Made by a program: the position numbers and the translations under genes. Source: Anaerolineales bacterium (GTDB taxonomy: Bacteria > Chloroflexota > Anaerolineae > Anaerolineales > JABWBV01). Taken from it: a DNA stretch of 45,883 bases. Below are positions 33,112-40,313 of the stretch, in pieces. The DNA lies in assembly GCA_013359445.1 (NCBI GenBank), contig JABWBV010000002.1, forward strand, positions 1 to 45,883. Reading direction: 5' to 3'. The notes under the pieces are model-generated. The model searched no databases, was not told where the DNA came from, and saw only the letters and a list, made by a program, of their open reading frames with translations. Position 1 is the stretch's first letter. Every line of letters starts with the position of its first letter.

Positions 33112-33135
33112 GCCCCTCCCCGCGCGGGGAGGGGC
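33112..33135 (+). repeat. perfect GC-rich palindrome between acyl-CoA dehydrogenase and GT-C genes
   Basis: G-CCCC-T-CCCC-GCGC-GGGG-A-GGGG-C is its own reverse complement over 24 bases. It lies 16 bases downstream of the acyl-CoA dehydrogenase stop and 40 bases before the next gene on the same strand. No T-run follows, so it may slow polymerase or protect the RNA 3' end rather than be a classical terminator. Confidence 0.6.
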
Positions 33136-33151
33136 GTGGGTCAGCGAGAGG

Positions 33152-34324
33152 TTAACGTAACCCCGTTTCCGTGCGGGCAATAACCATGCGTTGAATTTCG
33201 CTGGTGCCCTCATAAATTTCGGTGATTTTGGCATCGCGGAAGTAGCGTTCGACAGGCAATTCTTTGGAATACCCCATCCCCCCGTGAATTTGCACCGCGT
33301 GGTGGGCACAAAACATCGCCGTCTCAGACGCATACAATTTCGCCATCGAAGCGGCTAACGTAAACCGCTCCCCGGTCTTTTTCCAGTGTTCTTTGGCAAA
33401 ACAAGCATTGTAAATGAGACTGCGCGCGGCCTCGATGCGGGTTTTCATATCCGCCAGTTTGAACTGGGTCCCCTGAAACGCCCCAATCGGCTGACCAAAG
33501 GCCTCCCGCTCGCGGGCATATTGCAGACTGGCCTCGTAGGCGGCTTCCGCAATGCCTAACGCTTGCGAGGCGATGCCGATCCGCCCGGCGTCCAACACCG
33601 TCATCGCGATCTTAAACCCCTCCCCTTCCTTCCCGATCCGGTTTTCTGCGGGGCACCGGTAATCCTCAAACAGAATCTCACTCGTGGCGGAGGCGCGAAT
33701 GCCCAGTTTGGGTTCCTTTTTGCCTCGGCTGAACCCCGGTTGGGTGGTATCAATCATAAACGCGGAGATGCCGTTGTGCCCCCGTTCGGGGTGGGTGGGG
33801 GTGAAGAGCAGGATCAAATCCGCGACCGGGGCAGATGTCACCCACGATTTCCGCCCGTTGATCACATAATGATCGCCGTCCAGTACCGCGCGGCTTTTCA
33901 TACTCCCCGCGTCGGACCCGGACATCGGCTCGGTCAGGGAATAGGCCCCGATCATTTCGCCGGACGCGACCGGGACGAGGTATTTCTGCTTTTGTTCCTC
34001 CGTGCCAAACATCGTCAGGGCGTTGCAGAAAAGCGAATTGTTTACGGACATGATCGTGCCGTGGGAAGCGTCCACTTTGCAGATTTCTTCGAGGGCGAGG
34101 GCATAGGCGAGCGTGTCCATGCCCGCGCCGCCGTACTGCTCGGGGACTTCGATGCCCATAAAACCCATCGCACCCATTTTTTTGATGGTGTCGTAAGGGA
34201 ATTCGCCGCTTTCGTCGTGTTCCGCGGCAATCGGGGCGATCTCTTTTTGGGCAAAGTCCCGCGCTGCGTCGCGGATCATGCGGTGCTCGTCAGTGAGCAA
34301 GTATTCAAAAGAAGGGGTAGTCAT
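33152..34324 (-). CDS. acyl-CoA dehydrogenase
   Basis: This FAD enzyme makes an alpha,beta double bond in acyl-CoA thioesters. The protein (390 residues from ATG 34324) has the N-terminal helical domain, the Y-S-L-T-E-P-x-S-G-S-D signature near residues 127-137, and the catalytic base E372 in Y-E-G-T-S-E-I-Q-R. The base in that place suits the short-chain (butyryl-CoA) group rather than the isovaleryl type. AGGAG lies upstream of the ATG. It lies downstream of no partner electron-transfer flavoprotein gene in this window. Function is likely fatty acid or branched acid oxidation, but the exact chain length is not readable. Confidence 0.92.
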   Translation of the reverse strand: MTTPSFEYLLTDEHRMIRDAARDFAQKEIAPIAAEHDESGEFPYDTIKKMGAMGFMGIEVPEQYGGAGMDTLAYALALEEICKVDASHGTIMSVNNSLFCNALTMFGTEEQKQKYLVPVASGEMIGAYSLTEPMSGSDAGSMKSRAVLDGDHYVINGRKSWVTSAPVADLILLFTPTHPERGHNGISAFMIDTTQPGFSRGKKEPKLGIRASATSEILFEDYRCPAENRIGKEGEGFKIAMTVLDAGRIGIASQALGIAEAAYEASLQYAREREAFGQPIGAFQGTQFKLADMKTRIEAARSLIYNACFAKEHWKKTGERFTLAASMAKLYASETAMFCAHHAVQIHGGMGYSKELPVERYFRDAKITEIYEGTSEIQRMVIARTETGLR

Positions 34325-34533
34325 TAAAGGGAAACTCCTGATTGAAGGGTTGTACTCAGGCCATAATGGAAGCATCCTGAGCGGTAAATGCTCAAAGTGC
34401 TGAGGTCATTTCAGGGCAATCGAAGGATGCGGGGCTGAGTGATTACTTTTGGCGATTATAGCGCGGAAAGGGAAATTCTTGGTTACACCCCACCCGATGC
34501 CTTGTCCAATAAATGCCCCCTGTCCTGAAACCG

Positions 34534-34908
34534 TTACAAATACCCCTTCACCGCATCGAACAACGCCTGCCATTCCGCAGGGGACTTCGGCTCTGCACCC
34601 CGCCGGGGGATCCGCGCCAGACGATCCACCATCTCGAAACTTAACCCTGCTTGCAGGGCAAAATCCCGCAAGGCCGGTGGGATGAGCGTATGTGCTTCTT
34701 GCGCTTCCCCGGTCAATTCTGCCGGACCCACCCCCAACGCCGCGGCCAGACTTTGTAAGACGTTCAACGACAGGTTGGCCGCTTCCGCCCGCTCGATCAG
34801 CGACACGTAATTCCGCGAAATCCCCGCGCGATCCGCCAACTCGCTTTGGCTAATGCCCAGCGCGCGGCGACGGTTGAAGACTTGATCGGCGAGAAATTGA
34901 GGAGTCAT
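34534..34908 (-). CDS. XRE-family transcriptional regulator (small)
   Basis: The protein (124 residues from ATG 34908) begins with a helix-turn-helix of the Cro/cI type: V-F-N-R-R-R-A-L-G-I-S-Q-S-E-L-A-D-R-A-G then I-S-R-N-Y-V-S-L-I-E-R-A-E. The recognition helix is S-R-N-Y-V-S-L-I-E-R (about 29-38). The C-terminal ~60 residues (A-H-T-L-I-P-P-A-L-R-D-F-A-L to the end) are helical and unclear. The frame extends upstream through the promoter region and that part was excluded. It diverges from the HEAT-repeat gene, with two promoters and two palindromes between, and probably regulates itself and that gene. Confidence 0.85.
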   Translation of the reverse strand: MTPQFLADQVFNRRRALGISQSELADRAGISRNYVSLIERAEAANLSLNVLQSLAAALGVGPAELTGEAQEAHTLIPPALRDFALQAGLSFEMVDRLARIPRRGAEPKSPAEWQALFDAVKGYL

Positions 34909-34984
34909 GGTGATGCGGAATAAGGGATACGTGATGCGTGATGAATTTTGCACAATGCTCATCACACAATATGAATTCTTCTCA

Positions 34985-35013
34985 ATTTTAACGAACCCCT
35001 CGTCCTCTGTCAA
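34985..35013 (-). promoter_or_regulatory. promoter of the XRE regulator
   Basis: On the minus strand TTGACA (35008-35013) and TAAAAT (34985-34990) are separated by 17 bases. This is a near-consensus sigma70-type promoter reading toward the regulator gene, with a leader of about 75 bases. Confidence 0.75.
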
Positions 35014-35019
35014 CTCCAA

Positions 35020-35033
35020 TGTGCAAATGCACA
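35020..35033. promoter_or_regulatory. candidate operator TGTGCA-AA-TGCACA
   Basis: A 14-bp palindrome with a two-base centre lies between the two divergent promoters, 6 bases from the -35 of the regulator promoter and 7 bases from that of the HEAT gene. A related half-site, TGCACAAT, is seen again near 34950. It is a reasonable site for the XRE protein, but binding is inferred. Confidence 0.5.
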
Positions 35034-35040
35034 ATAAATG

Positions 35041-35069
35041 TTGACAAATTAGAACGGAAGTGCTATATT
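35041..35069 (+). promoter_or_regulatory. promoter of the HEAT-repeat gene
   Basis: TTGACA (35041-35046) and TATATT (35064-35069) are separated by 17 bases, a strong sigma70-type promoter reading toward the HEAT gene. The start of transcription would be near 35076, inside the ATTGGTCA palindrome. Confidence 0.8.
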
Positions 35070-35087
35070 ATTGGTCAGTTGACCAAT
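35070..35087. promoter_or_regulatory. candidate operator ATTGGTCA-GT-TGACCAAT
   Basis: A perfect 8+8 palindrome with a two-base centre begins at the base after the -10 of the HEAT promoter and covers the likely start site. A repressor here would block transcription. An additional TTGACAA/TTGTCAA pair (35041-35047 and 35092-35098) flanks it. Confidence 0.55.
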
Positions 35088-35166
35088 AGAGTTGTCAAAT
35101 GCAAAACTGGTAAATAGGAATACTTCAAAATTGACAACCCCACACTACTTTTTTTTGGAGGTTCGG

Positions 35167-36300
35167 ATGTTGGAAAAACTAGATACTGTCAACTGGAGTG
35201 AATTAACCCATGCGTTTGGAGAGGCCAGTGATCTGCCAATTTTGATCCGTGCGCTGGCTTCGGAAAAGGCGCATATGCGAGAAGAAGCCTTGAGTGTGTT
35301 GTTTACCAACATCTGGCATCATGGCGTCGTGTTTGAGGCCAGTGCCTATGTGGTGCCTTTTTTGGCGGAACTGGCCCAAAATCCAGATGTTGCCGACCGA
35401 AATGAATTACTCGTTTTGTTGGCCCATCTCGCCACCGGGAATTCTCTGCTCGAAGTGCATGAACAAATCGATGGCCCGGAAGCGCTCGAAAACCCCGAAC
35501 TGAAAGCCCAACTTGCTCGCGAACGTCAGTGGGTTTTACGCACGCGCCAGACCGCCCACAAATTTGTCCCCGCGTATGTGCGTTTGCTGGAAGACCCCGA
35601 CCCGGATGTGCGTGCGGCTTCGGCGTACTTACTTGCCTGTTTTCGCGGCGAGGCTCGAAAAATTGCCCCGGTCATTCTCCGGCGTTTGGGCAAAGACTCG
35701 CATCCTCGTGCCCGCGCGAGTTTGGTGTTGTGCCTGGGCGCGCTCGCCAACGGCAACCCCTCCTATCTTCAAACTTTCGCCAGCATCCGAAAATCCAAAC
35801 TGCCCGAACTCGTCCGCCTCGCCGCGGCGATGGCCGAAGCCCGCAACCTGCGTGAAAACACCCCCATCGAAACGCTGGAATTTTTGGTGGATGTGATCAC
35901 GACCCTTGACCCGCTCCTCCCCGCCGAATACAAACGCCTGCCCTGGGCGGATGGGCATATCGCCGGGGATGCCAGTCTGGTCCTCTGTTATTTTGGCCCA
36001 ACCCGGGCGGCGCAAGCCATCCCCGATTTGTTCCAGGCGATCAATTATGTCGATGCCCACAGCGCGTTGCATATTGCCTACACTCTGCTCTTTGCCGCCT
36101 TTGGTGGGCGCAAGGGCCACCTCTGGCAGGTCAAAGAATTGACGGACATGCAACGTCTTGTCCTGACAGCCCTGCTGGATAACGACACCGTCTGGGAACA
36201 AAACCTGGACATGTCTGAACTCCTGCGTATGTTTGGCCTGCCCGATTGGCCGGATACGTTAGCGGAATTTGTGGGGCAGGGGGGGAGAGAAGGAAAATAA
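35167..36300 (+). CDS. HEAT-repeat protein
   Basis: The protein (377 residues from ATG 35167) opens with L-D-T-V-N-W-S-E-L-T-H-A-F-G, then L-I-R-A-L-A-S-E-K-A-H-M-R-E-E-A-L, a start seen in many uncharacterised HEAT-repeat proteins of Actinobacteria and Chloroflexota. Helical repeats follow, with typical D-P-D-V-R-A-A-S-A-Y-L-L and S-H-P-R-A-R-A-S-L-V-L-C-L-G-A-L units. HEAT solenoids bind partners; no enzymatic motif is seen. The ATG has GGAGG five bases upstream. An in-frame TTG at 35092 would begin inside the operator region and is rejected. Confidence 0.78.
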   Translation: MLEKLDTVNWSELTHAFGEASDLPILIRALASEKAHMREEALSVLFTNIWHHGVVFEASAYVVPFLAELAQNPDVADRNELLVLLAHLATGNSLLEVHEQIDGPEALENPELKAQLARERQWVLRTRQTAHKFVPAYVRLLEDPDPDVRAASAYLLACFRGEARKIAPVILRRLGKDSHPRARASLVLCLGALANGNPSYLQTFASIRKSKLPELVRLAAAMAEARNLRENTPIETLEFLVDVITTLDPLLPAEYKRLPWADGHIAGDASLVLCYFGPTRAAQAIPDLFQAINYVDAHSALHIAYTLLFAAFGGRKGHLWQVKELTDMQRLVLTALLDNDTVWEQNLDMSELLRMFGLPDWPDTLAEFVGQGGREGK

Positions 36301-36312
36301 AGAAAATAAGGT

Positions 36313-36354
36313 AAAAAAAACAGATACGGGAATGTTCCCGTATCTGTTTTTTTT
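36313..36354. terminator. bidirectional terminator between HEAT gene and acyltransferase gene
   Basis: Eight A, CAGATACGGGAA, a TG centre, and the exact complement ending in eight T form a long stem. It lies between convergent genes and can terminate both. Confidence 0.9.
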
Positions 36355-36383
36355 AAAATTACCCTGAATCCCCTAACCTATAT

Positions 36384-38012
36384 TTACCCTTCCCCGCCTC
36401 CGTGCATATGGCAATACATCGCCCCCTCCCGCGCCCGATTGCGGCACGGTTGCCCGGCTTTGGTCACCCCCTGACAGTGTCCGTTGGCGGATGGGATGGG
36501 GGCAGTTTTGGTGGCGCGGGCGGCTTTGAGCGATTCGACCGCTTGGGTCAAATTTTCTAATTGTTTGTGTAATTCGTTCACCATTTCTTTGGTGGGGGCC
36601 ACGGCTCCGGCGACAAATTTCAGGCGGGCGACTTTGGCCTTCATCCCGTTAAATTCCTCGTGGAATTCCTCGACGATGGTTTCGGGGTCGGGGACGAGGC
36701 CGGCGTCGGTTGCCACGCCCAGGAGCACTTCCCCCGCGTAACTCAGGATGCTGATGCCCAGGCCCAGCCGCCCCGATTGGGGAACCCAAAACATCAGGCG
36801 TTTGATCGGTTTACCCGCCAGATAAATGGTTTCGCGCGGGCCGGGCACGTTGGTCATTACGGCGGTGGCTTTCTTTTCAAAAATGTCAACCACGATATTT
36901 TCGATTTCGGTGGGGGTCATGCCCATGGCGGTCAGGATGCCAAATGCGACGGCGGGTTCGGTGGACCCCTTCAACGCGTCCATGCGGCGTTTGAGTTCGT
37001 AGAGACGGTCAATGCTGTCTTCGATGCCAATGGGAAGCGAAACAAATACCAGCCCAAATTTGTTCCCCAATTCGATAGGCCCTTCCAACGGGCGTAAATT
37101 GACGGGGACCGCCGCGCGGATGTTTAGCCCGTCTACCGCTTCCCCGTGGCGGACGAGATACCGGCGTAAGCCCCCGGCCATCGCGGTGAGCAAAACGTCA
37201 TTGACGGTGCCGCCCGTCGCTTTGCCGACCGCTTTGACCTCGGCGAGAGAAATCGGGGCTGACCAGGCGGCTTTTTTGGCGACGTTGAGGCGGCCTTTGA
37301 AGGCGGTTTTTGGATCGGGTGTGCGGAGGACGAGACGGGCCAACGAGACGATGCCATCGGCCCCTAATTTGGTCAGGTCTACGATTTTTTCGGGGGCGCG
37401 GATCATTTCTAGCCCTTCGTGGGCGACGGCTTCGGTTAATTTTTGGGCGGCTTGGGCAGATTTTTGGGCACGGCGTAACATGCCGGCCAGGGGGCTTCGA
37501 CGGGGGCGGTTGGCTCGGGCCGCGGCGAGACGCCAGGGGGCGGTTTCGCTATCATCCGCCAGGGATAGCAGGACGCGGATGAGGGCTACGCCATCTCCAA
37601 TGCTGTGGTGCAAACGCGAGAACAAGGCACTGTCCCCATCTCCATAATTTTCGATGAAATGGTATTCCCAAAGGGGTTTGGAGAAGTCTAATTGGGTGCT
37701 CATTAACCGGCTGGACAGGTCTTGGAGCGCGGCTTGATCGGGGACGTGGGGGGTGAATCGGTAAAGATGGTCGCGAATGTCAAAGTTGGGGACGGTTTCC
37801 CAGTAGGGCGAACTCAGTGGGTTGGTGGGTTGGACCGCGCGTTGGCGGAAGCGTTCGTATGGGAGCAGACGTTCTTCCAAAACGGCGGTGAGTTGCTCGA
37901 AATCCACTTTTCCCTCAAAAGTCATCACGCCACTGATCATCATTAAATTGGTGGGGTGTTCCATGTGTAGCCAGGCGGTATCAACGTTGGAAACTTTTTC
38001 TCGTTTGGGCAT
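36384..38012 (-). CDS. wax ester synthase/diacylglycerol acyltransferase-like protein with C-terminal Cys/His tail
   Basis: WS/DGAT enzymes join a fatty alcohol or diacylglycerol to acyl-CoA. The 542-residue protein has the active-site motif H-H-S-I-G-D-G (135-141, of the form HHxxxDG), the start D-T-A-W-L-H-M-E, and the C-terminal domain pattern N-V-P-G-P-R-E-T-I-Y-L-A-G. After about 450 residues it gains a coiled-coil-like segment (V-N-E-L-H-K-Q-L-E-N-L-T-Q) and a final Cys/His cluster: C513, C523, C534 and H537, in C-Q-G-V-T-K-A-G-Q-P-C and Y-C-H-M-H. The cluster resembles DUF5763-type zinc-binding ends. GAGGAGG upstream supports the start. It may make storage lipid; this is family inference. 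Confidence 0.87.
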   Translation of the reverse strand: MPKREKVSNVDTAWLHMEHPTNLMMISGVMTFEGKVDFEQLTAVLEERLLPYERFRQRAVQPTNPLSSPYWETVPNFDIRDHLYRFTPHVPDQAALQDLSSRLMSTQLDFSKPLWEYHFIENYGDGDSALFSRLHHSIGDGVALIRVLLSLADDSETAPWRLAAARANRPRRSPLAGMLRRAQKSAQAAQKLTEAVAHEGLEMIRAPEKIVDLTKLGADGIVSLARLVLRTPDPKTAFKGRLNVAKKAAWSAPISLAEVKAVGKATGGTVNDVLLTAMAGGLRRYLVRHGEAVDGLNIRAAVPVNLRPLEGPIELGNKFGLVFVSLPIGIEDSIDRLYELKRRMDALKGSTEPAVAFGILTAMGMTPTEIENIVVDIFEKKATAVMTNVPGPRETIYLAGKPIKRLMFWVPQSGRLGLGISILSYAGEVLLGVATDAGLVPDPETIVEEFHEEFNGMKAKVARLKFVAGAVAPTKEMVNELHKQLENLTQAVESLKAARATKTAPIPSANGHCQGVTKAGQPCRNRAREGAMYCHMHGGGEG

Positions 38013-38380
38013 AGGGCCTCCTCATGGGGATGATTAAGAGCTTGTCGGTCAGTTAGGGACGTATCTTCTTTGATCCTGAGCAGTTACCTGGTAGGAACGC
38101 CAGGAAATTTTAAGGTTACAGGAATTGTACCGCGAAGTGATAAAACTTCTGATCGGTTGGGGCTAAGTCACACGTTCGTTTTGGGAATGGTACCCAACCA
38201 GATGGGGACGCGAAAAACTGGCGCGTGTAATGGCGGCATGAGTATTTGAAATGTTTGCCGAATTGGGGGAGGAGCATTGTTATTCTGGCAATTTCTCTGA
38301 AACGAAGGCAGAATTTCTTCACAGGGGTAATTCGGCTAGAATGAGTGTGGAACCGATGTCTCGTTTTATTTTTTTAGCCA
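38013..38380. other. gene-free region between divergent acyltransferase and receiver-domain genes
   Basis: The 368 bases include the ribosome-binding site of the acyltransferase gene at the left and a weak -10-like TAGAAT at 38337-38342 for the receiver-domain gene. No convincing coding region, RNA gene or strong hairpin was seen. Confidence 0.5.
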
Positions 38381-38776
38381 ATGTCGAAACCTCTTGCTCT
38401 TGTCATTGAAGATATAAAAGAACAGGCCGTGCTGTTCAGCCAGGCGCTCGAATGGGCGGGGTATGAAACCACCCTGGCTTATGATGGGTTGGATGGGCAA
38501 AAACGCCTCTTCGAGAAAGTTCCTCATCTGATTCTGCTTGATCTGCATATTCCCAAAATTTCCGGCGAAGACTTGCTCCGCCTCATCAAAGAAACTCCTC
38601 TGCTCAAAGAGACCAAAATTGTTTTAGCCACTGGAGATTCTTCTCTGGCCGAAAAATTAAATGAAGAGGCCGATCTTGTTCTGCTCAAGCCAATTGATAT
38701 GTTTCAGTTGAGAGATTTGGCCGCGCGGTTGTTGGTGGAAAAAGCATTAAAACCCTATCCCAAAATGGCCGTTTAG
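38381..38776 (+). CDS. single-domain response regulator (receiver domain)
   Basis: The 131-residue protein is one receiver domain without an output domain. The acidic pair is E10-D11, the phospho-acceptor is D54 in L-I-L-L-D-L-H-I-P, the conserved Thr is T84 in L-A-T-G-D, and K103 in L-L-K-P-I closes the active site. Stand-alone receivers often act by contact with a kinase or another protein. No histidine kinase gene is in the window. It lies about 230 bases before the M48 gene, which is not evidently in the same operon. Confidence 0.9.
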   Translation: MSKPLALVIEDIKEQAVLFSQALEWAGYETTLAYDGLDGQKRLFEKVPHLILLDLHIPKISGEDLLRLIKETPLLKETKIVLATGDSSLAEKLNEEADLVLLKPIDMFQLRDLAARLLVEKALKPYPKMAV

Positions 38777-39007
38777 GGACCCGTGGGAGGAAAATTCAGG
38801 GCCAGGTCTGCAATGTCAGAATTTCTAAACCTGTGGGGAAATGCAAAACCTGACCCCATTCTTTTGCGTAGGTACACTGAGAATCTTAAATCCCCAAGTA
38901 CAATAGAATCCTGTATAGTAAGCTTTTCCGTACTTCCTCCTTTTGGTGAGTGGTACGTTTTTCCAGATTTACAGTATGGGTTAATCTCTGATTTTTGTGT
39001 CCCCCCT

Positions 39008-39808
39008 ATGAATACCACCGCTTACCGCTACCCAAACGAAATCCTCATTCTCACCGGCACACTCTTCCTCGTTTTTGCCGTTATCCTTCTCACTTCCACC
39101 GCTACCTTTTGTCTGAGTGGGATATTTATTGTCTTCTTTTTTGCGATGGCCTATTTCAGCGTCCGTTCCCATCACAGGGCGCTGATGCAACACGGCTACC
39201 GTGTCACCCATCAAAACGCGCCCAAACTGGCTGAAATTTTGGACGACGCGGCAAACCGGCTCAAAGTTGAACCCGTTGAAGTGTACGTCATCCGTAGCAA
39301 TGCCCTCAACGCCTACACCTTTGGTATCAGCACCCCAAAAGTCATTGTCATCACCGATAGTCTGCTCAAAGTCCTCGACGCGGACGAACTGCAATATGTC
39401 ATCGGCCACGAGATGGGGCATGTCAAACTCGGCCACACCTGGCTCAATTCCATCATCGGCGGCATGGCGGGGATTCCCAGCCCGTACCTGGCGTTTGCCG
39501 TGTTGCATCTTGCGTTTCGCTCCTGGAATCGCGCTTGTGAATTTTCCGCCGACCGCGCGGGCATCCTTGCCAACGGCAATCCCCGCAAAGCGATCACCGC
39601 GCTCATCAAAATTGGTTCCGGAGGCCGCGCCCGCACGGACGCCGAACTCGCGCGAGCCTACGCCGCCCTTGATGCCCAAGACGACACCCTCGCCGGGAAC
39701 TTGGGCGAATTATTGGGCACGCATCCGTTGATGATTAAGCGGATCGAAAAAATTAAGGGGTATGCCGGGTCGAAGCAGTATCGCGACCTCATTTCTCAGA
39801 TTAGATAA
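39008..39808 (+). CDS. M48-family membrane zinc metallopeptidase
   Basis: The protein (266 residues from ATG 39008) begins with two membrane segments (about 11-30 and 35-52). The zinc site is H-E-M-G-H (134-138) with a third ligand E178 in C-E-F-S-A-D-R-A-G, the HtpX/Ste24-type order. A third hydrophobic stretch lies between. Such proteases clear damaged membrane proteins. The frame is open for 75 codons before this ATG, but that sequence has no domain character and reads into the intergenic region, so I prefer 39008. No Shine-Dalgarno is obvious there. Confidence 0.88.
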   Translation: MNTTAYRYPNEILILTGTLFLVFAVILLTSTATFCLSGIFIVFFFAMAYFSVRSHHRALMQHGYRVTHQNAPKLAEILDDAANRLKVEPVEVYVIRSNALNAYTFGISTPKVIVITDSLLKVLDADELQYVIGHEMGHVKLGHTWLNSIIGGMAGIPSPYLAFAVLHLAFRSWNRACEFSADRAGILANGNPRKAITALIKIGSGGRARTDAELARAYAALDAQDDTLAGNLGELLGTHPLMIKRIEKIKGYAGSKQYRDLISQIR

Positions 39809-39820
39809 TCATCAAATGTC

Positions 39821-39850
39821 TTGACCCCTCCACAAACCGTATGGTAAACT
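39821..39850 (+). promoter_or_regulatory. promoter of the 33-codon ORF
   Basis: TTGACC (39821-39826) and TAAACT (39845-39850) are 18 bases apart, with TGG before the -10 (extended form). It begins 13 bases after the M48 stop and points toward the short ORF. Confidence 0.7.
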
Positions 39851-39897
39851 GACTTCACTGGCTCAAAAAGCCTGAATTTTTCAAAGGAGACGCACGC

Positions 39898-39999
39898 GTG
39901 AATTACTGCATGTTCAATAACCTCAATGCTCGCTTCACCAAATCCGCCGTTGGTTTTGGTGGATACGCGCCTTGTCGTAGTGCGTCTGTATGCCGGTAG
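39898..39999 (+). CDS. 33-residue small protein or leader peptide
   Basis: GTG at 39898 has a perfect AGGAG (39885-39889) with eight bases between, and the frame closes with TAG at 39997-39999. An internal ATG at 39910 is possible. The 33-residue product has Cys at 4, 26 and 32, an Asn-rich N-terminal part (N-N-L-N), G-F-G-G-Y in the middle and C-R-S-A-S-V-C-R at the end. Promoter, leader, ribosome-binding site, ORF and two terminators follow each other within 320 bases, which argues for an expressed unit. Two readings are open: a small functional peptide (perhaps modified), or an attenuator leader peptide. It contains no run of one rare amino acid, which weakens the attenuation idea. No family is recognised. 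Confidence 0.5.
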   Translation: MNYCMFNNLNARFTKSAVGFGGYAPCRSASVCR

Positions 40000-40019
40000 G
40001 TTAACCCCTCATCTCAACC

Positions 40020-40056
40020 AGCCACGGATGCACCAACGACGCTCCGTGGCTTTTTT
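40020..40056 (+). terminator. first of two tandem terminators (AGCCACGGA stem)
   Basis: AGCCACGGA pairs with TCCGTGGCT around a 14-base loop and ends in six T, 20 bases after the small ORF stop. The loop (ACCAACG at 40032-40038) could instead pair with CGTTGGT at 39948-39954 inside the ORF, so an alternative fold exists. Confidence 0.85.
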
Positions 40057-40064
40057 GTTTAATT

Positions 40065-40222
40065 GGGAACTTTTCGGAATTCGTAGGAATTCATAGGAAC
40101 TTCCCCAAAAGCCACGGAACCCAGAACCCCGTGGCTTTTTTCGTTAAACATTGAAGGAAGAAAAAATGGAACGCATAAAAATGGTAAGAAAGTAAAGAAA
40201 CAGGAATTTGCAGGAACTTTTG
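40065..40222 (+). repeat. dispersed GGAATTC/AGGAACTT micro-repeats
   Basis: GGAACTTTTCGGAATTCG and AGGAATTCATAGGAACTTCC occur in 40065-40104, and AGGAATTTGCAGGAACTTTT returns at 40202-40221. They lie on both sides of the second terminator, in the gap before the large fusion gene. Confidence 0.5.
40107..40141 (+). terminator. second of two tandem terminators (AAAAGCCACGG stem)
   Basis: AAAAGCCACGG pairs with CCGTGGCTTTTT around AACCCAGAACC. The core of the stem, GCCACGG, is the same as in the first terminator about 90 bases before, suggesting duplication or a shared design. Confidence 0.85.
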
Positions 40223-40313
40223 CCCCTCAATTCCCCCATTCTCACAGTGACCCTCCTCACCACTCCCCACACTTCACGAGTCACGCATCATGAATCATTA
40301 GGAACCAAAAATA

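Noticed and set aside
39940-40056. T-box-like riboswitch (GGTGGATACGCG plus terminator)
   Set aside because: Two differences from the T-box consensus, no specifier stem recognised, and no aminoacyl-tRNA synthetase or amino acid gene downstream.
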